Assembly (NCBI RefSeq): GCF_003762835.1
Contig: NZ_RJWA01000002.1
Location: 372,001 to 436,000, forward strand
Direction: 5' to 3'
Length of the DNA: 64,000 nucleotides
Origin: Micromonospora sp. HM5-17
Lineage (GTDB): Bacteria; Actinomycetota; Actinomycetes; Mycobacteriales; Micromonosporaceae
Part shown: positions 9,505 through 15,961 of the stretch, piece by piece
Position numbering within the stretch: the first letter of the stretch is position 1
Layout: each line of letters starts with the position of its first letter
Program-made: the position numbers and the translations under genes
Notes under the pieces: model-generated
Told to the model about the DNA's origin: nothing
The model's database searches: none
What the model saw: the letters and a program-made list of their open reading frames with translations, nothing else

Positions 9505-10745
9505 CCGTCTATCTGACCCGTCGGCGCCCCCGGATCCGGCCGACCCTGCGGCTGCGGCTGACGCTGCTCAACGGTGTGCTGCTGATCGGCGCCGGCGCGA
9601 TCCTGCTGCTGCTCGCCTGGCTGCTGGTCGGCGACGCGCTGCGTCCGACCGACCAGTTGCAGCCGGGGACGGTGGTCGAGCTGACCGACGGCCGGAGGCT
9701 GGAGGCCCGGCAGTGGCAGGCGCAGCTGCTCCAGGCCCAGTCCCGAGAGCTGCTGGTCAAGGGGCTGGTCGCCTTGCTCGCGATCAGCGTCGTCGGGATC
9801 ACCGGGGCGTACCTGGTGGTCGGCCGGGCGTTGCGCCCGCTGCACCAGGTCACCTCGACGGCCCGCCGGCTGGGTGAGGCCACGCTCGACCAGCGGATTC
9901 GCTACTCGGGCGCCGACGACGAAGTGGCCGAGCTGGCCGCCACGTTCGACGCGATGCTGGACCGGATCGCCGAGGCGTTCGAGGCGCAGAAGCGGTTCGT
10001 CGCCAACGCCTCGCACGAACTGCGTACCCCACTGGCGGTGATGCGGACCGAGATCGACGTGACGATGGCCGACGACGAGGCGGACGTGGCGGAGTACCGG
10101 CGGATGGCGACGGTGGTGCGGGACGCCTCCGAGCGGGCCAACAACCTCGTCGACGCCCTTCTCGTGCTGGCCCGCAGCGAGGCGCAGGCGGGCCGGCGGC
10201 TGGCCCGGAAGGCGCCTGCGGACCTGGCGGCCGGAGCGAGTGCGGCGCTGTCCGCGGTCCGGGCCGAGACGACCCGGCTGCGGCTCCAGATCGACACGGA
10301 CCTGGCGCCGGCACCGGTGGTCGGCGATCCCGGGCTGCTGGAACGGCTGGCCGGCAACCTGATCGAGAACGCGGTCCGCTACAACCACCTGAACGGCCGG
10401 ATCTGGGTGTCGACCGGGTCCGACGGTGAGCACGCCTGGCTGGTGGTGGGAAACACCGGGTTCGAGGTGGAGCAGGCGGACGTGCCGGGGCTCTTCGAGG
10501 CGTTCCGCCGGGGCGGCCGGGAGCGGACCGGAGCTCGGGGTTCGGGCCTGGGGCTGTCGATCGTCCGCGCGGTCTGCGACGCGCACGGCGGCACGGTCAG
10601 CGCAATCGCCCAGGAGGGCGGAGGGCTGGAGGTGACGGTGCGCCTTCCGGCGGCCGAGACGACCCCGGTGGTCGCCGCCTCGGCGGCGGTCAGCGTTCCC
10701 GGTGCCGGCGACGCCCGCGGCGCCGCCGGTCTGCCGACCGGGTGA
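9501..10745 (+). CDS. Sensor histidine kinase, partner of the preceding regulator
   Basis: This 414-aa membrane kinase has TM1 at about 20-43, a short extracytoplasmic loop of about 45 residues, TM2 at about 88-112, and a HAMP linker. The HisKA dimerisation helix carries the autophosphorylated His172 in ASHELRTPLAVM. The HATPase_c domain shows the N box GNLIENAVRYN (about 286) and the G box GSGLGLSIVRA (about 350); a conventional F box is not obvious. The small outside loop argues against a large periplasmic ligand domain; it may sense membrane state or an interacting protein. ATG start, 4-bp overlap with the regulator gene. Confidence 0.93.
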   Translation: MTVYLTRRRPRIRPTLRLRLTLLNGVLLIGAGAILLLLAWLLVGDALRPTDQLQPGTVVELTDGRRLEARQWQAQLLQAQSRELLVKGLVALLAISVVGITGAYLVVGRALRPLHQVTSTARRLGEATLDQRIRYSGADDEVAELAATFDAMLDRIAEAFEAQKRFVANASHELRTPLAVMRTEIDVTMADDEADVAEYRRMATVVRDASERANNLVDALLVLARSEAQAGRRLARKAPADLAAGASAALSAVRAETTRLRLQIDTDLAPAPVVGDPGLLERLAGNLIENAVRYNHLNGRIWVSTGSDGEHAWLVVGNTGFEVEQADVPGLFEAFRRGGRERTGARGSGLGLSIVRAVCDAHGGTVSAIAQEGGGLEVTVRLPAAETTPVVAASAAVSVPGAGDARGAAGLPTG

Positions 10746-10845
10746 GCCTGCCGCGTCGGCCGCCAGCCGAGACGCACACGAGGTCGGGTCACGCCGCCGG
10801 GGCGCAAGCCGTCGGTTGGCGCGCGTGGCAATCTTTGCCGAGTTG

Positions 10846-11277
10846 TCAGACAGCCGTTTTCACGGTAGCTGTTCGGGCGTCGAGTCGTGCCCGGAATCGC
10901 TCGGCGTTGATCACCGCCCGGCGGTGTGTGCCTCGGCAGACCGTGGCGGCGTCGTCGCGGGCATGGACGGTGAAGGTGAGCTGCCTACCCTCGACGGCGG
11001 TCAGCTCCGCGTGGACGGTGAGCGTCGCCCCGGGCGGTGTGGGTGCCTCGTGGCTGAGGTCGACGTGCACGCCGACGGTCTGTTCGCCGTTCTCGAGGTG
11101 CCCGTGCAGGGCGCGCATGCAGGTCCATTCCACGATGCCGACCAGGTAGCCGGTGGCCAGGACCGCAGGGAGGGCGGCGAAGTCGTCGGATTCGGGCAGA
11201 AGGTACGGGACCGTGCGCTCGGCAGGTACCACATAGTCCAGTTGCGCGGTCAGTCCCGGGCGCAGTGAGGCGCGCAT
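10846..11277 (-). CDS. FlK-like hot-dog thioesterase
   Basis: This 143-aa protein aligns without gaps, from memory, with fluoroacetyl-CoA thioesterase FlK of Streptomyces cattleya (139 aa). The FlK catalytic positions Thr42, Glu50, Gly69 and His76 are all present at the same numbers, in LATGYLVG, VEWTC, TVGVHVD and LSHEA. Of the two lid phenylalanines, Phe33 is kept but Phe36 is Leu. The family hydrolyses acyl-CoA thioesters; in FlK the lid gives selectivity for fluoroacetyl-CoA, so L36 suggests a different or relaxed substrate. AGGAGAGCC precedes the ATG. It is last in an operon after YbaK-like and cupin genes, 76 bp downstream of the cupin gene. Confidence 0.85.
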   Translation of the reverse strand: MRASLRPGLTAQLDYVVPAERTVPYLLPESDDFAALPAVLATGYLVGIVEWTCMRALHGHLENGEQTVGVHVDLSHEAPTPPGATLTVHAELTAVEGRQLTFTVHARDDAATVCRGTHRRAVINAERFRARLDARTATVKTAV

Positions 11278-11353
11278 GGTGGCTCTCCTGTCTCACATGG
11301 TCGTGTCGGAACCCCACGCGGGTCAGTCCCCGGTGGCGATGACGCCGGCCTTC

Positions 11354-11695
11354 TCAATCATTCAGTACGGTGCTGCGGACGGGGACGACGGGTCGGTGCA
11401 GCATACCGGCCGGGACGGTGAACGCCTGGCGGGGACCGAGCTCGACGGTGTCGGCACCCTCCGGCTCAATGCGGAACAGCCCGTCCAGGACGAAGAAGAA
11501 CTCGTCCTGTTCGTCGTGCTTGTGCCAGTGGAACTCGCCCTGCATCACGCCCAGCCGCACCCAGACATCTCCGACGTGGATGAGGGTCTGGTTGTACCAG
11601 GGCTCGTCGACCTGGTCAATCAGCGCTTGGACGTCCATCATCTGGAGTGCGGAGAACAGCGGCTGATAATGGATGGCGTAGTCCGTCTGCGACAC
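11354..11695 (-). CDS. Small cupin-domain protein
   Basis: This 113-aa single-domain cupin has metal-ligand motif 1 in GEFHWHKHDEQDEFFFVLDG (two or three His and a Glu) and motif 2 in FTVPAGMLHRPV. The N-terminal 40 residues form a helical cap (ALIDQVDEPWYN). Such proteins bind a divalent metal and act as isomerases, dioxygenases or small-molecule-binding proteins; which applies here cannot be told. The GTG start is preceded by AGAGGAA. It sits 32 bp downstream of the YbaK-like gene and 76 bp upstream of the FlK-like gene, consistent with one transcript. Confidence 0.82.
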   Translation of the reverse strand: MSQTDYAIHYQPLFSALQMMDVQALIDQVDEPWYNQTLIHVGDVWVRLGVMQGEFHWHKHDEQDEFFFVLDGLFRIEPEGADTVELGPRQAFTVPAGMLHRPVVPVRSTVLND

Positions 11696-11727
11696 GGGTT
11701 CCTCTGTTTCTGGGGAACGGCCCTGGG

Positions 11728-12252
11728 TCAGTTCGCGGTGGTGATGGGGGCGATACGCGGAGCAGCCAGACGTACGTAGTCGTCGGTGGCCAGGGCGATC
11801 GAACGGTCCAGCCGGGCCGCGTTGAAGTACAGCTCCGGTATCCGCAGCAACGCTGGATCGGCGATGAGTTCGAGGTCGGGGTGGTAGCTGATGGGCAATA
11901 CGGTGCTGCTCACGCTGCCGGCCAGTTCCTCGGCCTTGTCCCGGCCGGCGAAGGCGACGTAGGTGCCACCCAACAGCGTCTTGACCGCCTGGAGGTCCAG
12001 CCGGGCGTCACCCGGCACCACGGCGAGCACGTACCGGGTCCGTTTCTTGCCAATCTTGACCATGACGACGAGGCACTTGGCGGCACACGCGACATCGTGC
12101 CCGCGCAGTGCGCTGACCAGGTCGGTACGCCCCTCGGGCGGATGGTCGATCAGTCGATAACGTGCTCCCGCGGCGTCCAGATCTGCGATGAGACGCTCGT
12201 AGAGTTCCAGACCCTCGGGTGCCGCCACGGCGCCGCCCAGCTCACCAGTCAC
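11728..12252 (-). CDS. YbaK/ProX-type aminoacyl-tRNA deacylase-like protein
   Basis: This 174-aa protein has the YbaK/prolyl-tRNA-synthetase-associated fold. The core runs from YRLIDHPPEGRTDLVSALRG through CAAKCLVVMVK (with the conserved lysine), YVLAVVPGDARLDL and GGTYVAFAGR to ISYHPDLELIADPAL. These domains hydrolyse misacylated tRNAs (Ala-tRNAPro, Cys-tRNAPro and others) in trans. It is first in a three-gene operon with a cupin and a FlK-like thioesterase. The GTG start follows AAGGAG at about ten bases. Substrate specificity cannot be read from the sequence; a freestanding quality-control role for a noncanonical amino acid is possible. Confidence 0.82.
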   Translation of the reverse strand: MTGELGGAVAAPEGLELYERLIADLDAAGARYRLIDHPPEGRTDLVSALRGHDVACAAKCLVVMVKIGKKRTRYVLAVVPGDARLDLQAVKTLLGGTYVAFAGRDKAEELAGSVSSTVLPISYHPDLELIADPALLRIPELYFNAARLDRSIALATDDYVRLAAPRIAPITTAN

Positions 12253-12437
12253 CGCTCAGCAACTCCTTGGCAGGGTTCGGCTCGCTTGCCCGGATCGCTC
12301 CGACGTGCGATGCTCTCCGGCGTCAGCCTGGATGTGAAGGGAGGTGCGGTCGATGGTTGTCCTGTCCTGTCCCGCGCCTCGGCACCGGTCCCGCTGACGC
12401 TCGCACCGAGGCGCACACTCCCATCCGGAGGATCACT

Positions 12438-12830
12438 GTGACCTCGTCTATTCACAATGTCAGCTTTGACTGCGCGGACCCGTACGCTCTGGCCGGCTTC
12501 TGGGCGGAGGTGCTGGGCCGTCCCCGGCACCCGGAGGACCAACCGGGGGACCCGGAGGCGGTCCTGCCGGCGCCGGACGGCGTCGGCCCGACCGTCTACT
12601 TCCAGCGTGTACCGGAGCCGAAGACGGTGAAGAACCGGGTACACATCTGCCTCCAGCCGACCGACCGGACCCGGGACGCCGAGGTCGAGCGGCTGCTCGG
12701 CCTCGGCGCGACCCAGGTCGCCGACCACCGGCGCCCGGACGGCACGGGCTGGGTGGTGCTGGCCGACCCGGAGGGCAACGAGTTCTGCGTGGGGCGCAGC
12801 GCGGCCGAGCGGGCGGCGGCTGCCGGCTGA
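12438..12830 (+). CDS. VOC-family (glyoxalase-like) protein
   Basis: This 130-aa protein starts at GTG 12438, chosen because GGAGGA (12427-12432) lies five bases upstream. It has paired beta-alpha-beta-beta-beta modules: IHNVSFDCADPYALAGFWAEVLG at the N-terminus and LADPEGNEFCVG at the C-terminus, characteristic of the glyoxalase/bleomycin-resistance/dioxygenase superfamily. The HICL strand (VHICLQP) and the Asp/Glu of ADPEGNEF are the usual metal-site region. Function could be antibiotic sequestration or small-molecule isomerisation. It diverges from the YbaK-like operon across 185 bp. Confidence 0.85.
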   Translation: MTSSIHNVSFDCADPYALAGFWAEVLGRPRHPEDQPGDPEAVLPAPDGVGPTVYFQRVPEPKTVKNRVHICLQPTDRTRDAEVERLLGLGATQVADHRRPDGTGWVVLADPEGNEFCVGRSAAERAAAAG

Positions 12831-12991
12831 GCGCAAACGCGACGTCCGGTCGCGCACCGTGGCGTCTCCCCGGCCGCCCCGGCATGTCGCCGGGGCGGCC
12901 GTCGTCCGTGCCCGGTCGTCCCGGCGCCGGCGGGTGGGACACGAACTACGCTGTCCAGCCGACACACCACAATCCACTGAGGAGTGCCAGC

Positions 12992-14017
12992 GTGGACGAG
13001 AGGGCACCAGGATCGTCCCGGCGACTGCGGGAGCTCGGGGCGCGGGTGGCCGGCCGGTGCGGGCGGATCGTCGAGGCCGACTGGTTCACGAGCGTCTCGT
13101 TCGCGCTGATCATCATCAACGCACTCACGCTCGGTGTCGAGACGTACGACCAGGCGGTCGCCCGGGCCGGGGAGGTCCTGCTGGCCGTCGAGCGCACCTG
13201 CCTGGCCCTGCTCGTGGTCGAGCTGGCGCTGCGGTTCGGCGCCCACCTCACCGCCCCCCGCGGCTTCTTCCGGGATGCCTGGAACCTCTTCGACCTGGCG
13301 ATCGTCTGCGCCCCGCTGCTGCCCGGGGTACGCGAGAGCATCACCCTGCTGCGCCTGGTCCGGCTGGCGCGGATCGTCCGCGCGGTACGGCTCTTTCCCA
13401 GCCTGCGGGTGGTGATCGGGGGCGTGCTGCGCAGCCTGCCGGGGCTGGTCGGCTTCCTGCTGGTCGCGACCCTGACCATCTACCTGTACGCCATGGTGGG
13501 CTGGATGGCCTTCGGCGACGTCTATCCGGAGAAGTACGGCACCGTCGGCCGGGCGATGCTCACCCTGTTTCTGCTGCTCTCGCTGGACGGCGTCACCGAC
13601 GCCCTGGAGGCGGGTCGGTCCGTCTCCGAGTGGAGCATCGTCTACTACGGCTCCTACATCGTCCTGGCGTCGTACCTGCTGACGAACCTGCTGGTCGGCA
13701 TCGTGGTGAAGGCCCTGGAAGAGGCCCACCAGGCGGAACGGCCGGAGCGGGGCCGGCGCGGGCCGGGCACCGTCCCGTCCGTCGAGGCCGGGGCGCCGGC
13801 CGGTCCGGCCCCGGCGGCGGCGGACGGCTCCCGGGCCGGGCCGGACCGCTCTCGGGAGTCCACCGACCTGGACGCCCGGCTGCGCGAGTTGCGTGCGGCC
13901 CTCGACGCCCTCGAGGCCGAGCTGGGCCGCCGGTCCCGGGCGCACAGCACCGGCTCCGGCCGTGCCGTCGGGCGCCGCTCGAAGTCCGCCCGGAAGGCGG
14001 CCAGGGTACGGGTCTGA
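12992..14017 (+). CDS. Bacterial voltage-gated ion channel homologue, atypical filter
   Basis: This 341-aa protein starts at GTG 12992 (GGAG at 12981-12984). It has six transmembrane segments of the NaChBac/NavAb type. S1 is WFTSVSFALIIINALTLG; S4 carries a ladder of arginines (LLRLVRLARIVRAVRLFP); S5 and S6 flank a pore loop. Where NavAb has TLESW, this protein has S197-L-D-G-V201, so the high-field-strength Glu is Asp and the Ser and Trp are gone. A cytoplasmic tail of about 110 residues ends in a coiled coil (LDARLRELRAALDALEAELG) and a basic tail. The plasma membrane location is clear. Ion selectivity cannot be assumed to be sodium. Confidence 0.85.
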   Translation: MDERAPGSSRRLRELGARVAGRCGRIVEADWFTSVSFALIIINALTLGVETYDQAVARAGEVLLAVERTCLALLVVELALRFGAHLTAPRGFFRDAWNLFDLAIVCAPLLPGVRESITLLRLVRLARIVRAVRLFPSLRVVIGGVLRSLPGLVGFLLVATLTIYLYAMVGWMAFGDVYPEKYGTVGRAMLTLFLLLSLDGVTDALEAGRSVSEWSIVYYGSYIVLASYLLTNLLVGIVVKALEEAHQAERPERGRRGPGTVPSVEAGAPAGPAPAAADGSRAGPDRSRESTDLDARLRELRAALDALEAELGRRSRAHSTGSGRAVGRRSKSARKAARVRV

Positions 14018-14111
14018 GGATGAGGGGAAGGGCCGGATCGGGCCCCGGTACGAGGCGGGGCGGTGGGCCGGGGCACGGACCCGCCGCCCCTGGACTGCGG
14101 CGCGCGGGCGG

Positions 14112-14993
14112 CTAGCTGTCGAAGCTCGCGAAGTAGCCGGCTGCCATGTCCTTGTCGCCGTGGCCGCGTTCGGAGGCGCGGACGAAACGGGCGTGGCCCG
14201 CCTCGACCAGGTCCATGCGAACGCCGGCGCGCCGGGCGGCCTCGAGGACGAGCCGGGCGTCCTTGGCCGCGTTGTCCACCGAGAAGCTGGCCGTGTAGTC
14301 GCCGGAGAGGACGGCGGCGGACTTGCTCTGGAAGTATCCGCTGTCCATCGGGCCGCCGCTGACGACCTCGACAAAGTGCGCGGGGTCGACGCCGAGGCCC
14401 TTCGCGAGGGCGAGGGCCTCGCCGACACCGTGGGTGAGGGCGATGACCCAGGTGTTGAGGACCAGCTTGAGGCGGCTGGCGGCGCCGCTCTCGCCCTCGT
14501 CGGCCACCCACAGCGTCCGCTTGCCGATGGCGTCGAAGAGCGGGGTGAGCGTGTCGCGTACCTCGGGCGCGGCGGCCGCCATGACGACGAGCTGGCCCTG
14601 TTCGGCGGGCTGGCGGGTGCCCTGCACCGGGGCGTCGACGAAGACCAGGGAGTGGTCGCGGGCGAACGCGGCCAGCGACTCGACGGCGTCGCCGACGGTG
14701 CTCAGCTGCACCCAGATGGTGCCCTCGGCGAGCGAGGGCGCGGCCGCGGTGACGGCCTCCAGCACGGCTGGGCCGTCCTTGACGACGGTGAGCACGATCC
14801 CGGCTCCCTCGACGGCCTCGGCGGCGGTGTCGGTGACGTGCACCCCGTGGTCGGCGAGCGGTTCGGCCTTGGCGCGGGTGCGGTTCCAGGCCCGGACCGG
14901 GAAGCCGGCCCGGGCGAGGTTGCGGGCGACCGGGAAGCCGATGATGCCGGTGCCGAGGACGGCGACGGTCGGCTTTGGTGCGGTGCTGGTCAT
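14112..14993 (-). CDS. NAD(P)-dependent beta-hydroxyacid dehydrogenase
   Basis: This 293-aa protein belongs to the 3-hydroxyisobutyrate/6-phosphogluconate dehydrogenase family. A Rossmann motif VAVLGTGIIGFPVARNLARAG lies at residues about 10-30. The substrate-binding region DAPVQGTRQPAEQG corresponds to the DAPVSGG motif, and the catalytic Lys lies in RLKLVLNTW. Family members reduce or oxidise small beta-hydroxyacids, tartronate semialdehyde, or imines. RBS GGAGG precedes the ATG. The divergence-free context (TetR gene upstream on the same strand, 162 bp gap with an AT-rich patch) suggests the regulator controls this gene. Confidence 0.87.
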   Translation of the reverse strand: MTSTAPKPTVAVLGTGIIGFPVARNLARAGFPVRAWNRTRAKAEPLADHGVHVTDTAAEAVEGAGIVLTVVKDGPAVLEAVTAAAPSLAEGTIWVQLSTVGDAVESLAAFARDHSLVFVDAPVQGTRQPAEQGQLVVMAAAAPEVRDTLTPLFDAIGKRTLWVADEGESGAASRLKLVLNTWVIALTHGVGEALALAKGLGVDPAHFVEVVSGGPMDSGYFQSKSAAVLSGDYTASFSVDNAAKDARLVLEAARRAGVRMDLVEAGHARFVRASERGHGDKDMAAGYFASFDS

Positions 14994-15020
14994 GAGTGTG
15001 TTCCTCCAAGAGGGATCGGG

Positions 15021-15036
15021 CGGTCCGGGCGGACCG
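15021..15036. repeat. Inverted repeat in the dehydrogenase leader
   Basis: CGGTCC and GGACCG flank a four-base GGGC loop between the likely promoter (AT-rich patch at 15083-15100) and the dehydrogenase start at 14993. It could fold in the mRNA leader. No function is assigned. Confidence 0.35.
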
Positions 15037-15155
15037 GGAGTAGTCGGGACGTCAGGTCGTTCGGCGATTCGGCCGTTCTGGACTATTCGGAAATAATCGG
15101 GGCAGCCCGCGGCTTCCGTGTCACACCACCGGCCCAGAGACGCGACGCCACCGGC

Positions 15156-15734
15156 TCAGAGCGCTGCCAGCGTCGTGTCGACGATGCCGGTGAGGGTGCG
15201 CCGGTCCGCGGTCTTGCCCAGGATCCTCAGGCCGTACATCGCGTTGAGGACGAACTGCGCGAGCGCCCGCGGATCCTTCTCCGCGCCGATCTCACCATCC
15301 CGCTGGGCACGGGCGAGCGCGCCGTACAGCGCCTCTTCCACCCGGCCGAAGATGCGGCGTACCTGTGCGGTGACGTCCGCGTCGAGTCCGGCCAGCTCCA
15401 CCGCGGCGTTGACCGCGAGACAGCCCCGGCGCCCGTCCCGGGCGGCGGTCTCCTCCTCGACGATGGTCATCATCACCGCGCGGATCCGCTCCCGGATCTC
15501 CCCGGGCCCGTCGAGGATCGCCTCCTGCCGGGTCGTCCACTGCTCCTCGTAGCGCCGGAGCACCTCCTGGAAGAGGTGGTGCTTGCTGGCAAAGGCGTTG
15601 TACAGGCTGCCGCGTCCCAGTCCGGTGCTGTCCACCAGGTCCTGCGCGGAGGTCGCCGCGTACCCCTTGCGCCAGAAGGCGTCCATGGCGGCGTCCAGGG
15701 CGCGCTCGGGGTCGAACTGCTTGGGGCGGGCCAT
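15156..15734 (-). CDS. TetR-family transcriptional regulator
   Basis: This 192-aa regulator begins MARPKQFDPERALDAAMDAF. The helix-turn-helix is SAQDLVDSTGLGRGSLYNAF (about residues 28-47), followed by the typical KHHLFQEVL helix. The C-terminal ligand domain contains GRRGCLAVNAAVELAGLD, common in the NemR/AcuR-like branch whose members sense electrophiles or small organic acids through a Cys. The frame is open 12 codons further, but a -10 box TATCCT (15741-15746) lies six bases before this ATG, implying a leaderless mRNA. It lies upstream of, and on the same strand as, the dehydrogenase gene. Confidence 0.9.
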   Translation of the reverse strand: MARPKQFDPERALDAAMDAFWRKGYAATSAQDLVDSTGLGRGSLYNAFASKHHLFQEVLRRYEEQWTTRQEAILDGPGEIRERIRAVMMTIVEEETAARDGRRGCLAVNAAVELAGLDADVTAQVRRIFGRVEEALYGALARAQRDGEIGAEKDPRALAQFVLNAMYGLRILGKTADRRTLTGIVDTTLAAL

Positions 15735-15740
15735 GCGGCG

Positions 15741-15770
15741 AGGATAGCAGTTTCTGGAATGATCAGTCAA
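15741..15770 (-). promoter_or_regulatory. TetR-gene promoter with operator-like palindrome
   Basis: Read on the minus strand, TTGACT (15770-15765), an 18-base spacer and TATCCT (15746-15741) form a consensus-like promoter. The -10 ends six bases before the ATG, placing the start of transcription at or next to the start codon. The -35 and spacer contain an imperfect palindrome centred on TGATCA, within TTGACTGATCATTCCAG, a typical TetR operator layout, so autoregulation is likely. Confidence 0.6.
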
Positions 15771-15914
15771 ATATGCGGGTGTGGTACGCCGCTGTTCGGC
15801 GCCGGGACGTCTCGTCTGCCCCCGCCCGAGATGGGTCGTTGCCGGGCCTGGACGTCGGCGCTGTCACCGTCCGCACGGCCCCGGCGCGGGGCCTCGGCGA
15901 TGCCGTCGACCGTC

Positions 15915-15954
15915 GGCGGCGCTGCGGGGCCGGCACCGGCCCCGCAGCGCCGCC
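15915..15954. terminator. 19-bp GC hairpin after fadB
   Basis: A perfect 19-bp inverted repeat (15915-15933 with 15936-15954) lies eight bases past the fadB stop. It is the strongest stem in this area and is positioned as the fadA-fadB transcription terminator, shielding the TetR promoter region. Confidence 0.7.
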
Positions 15955-15961
15955 GGGACGG

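Noticed and set aside
10846-12252. Part of an organofluorine biosynthetic cluster
   Set aside because: No fluorinase, purine phosphorylase or aldolase-type genes lie nearby; only the thioesterase is related to that pathway.
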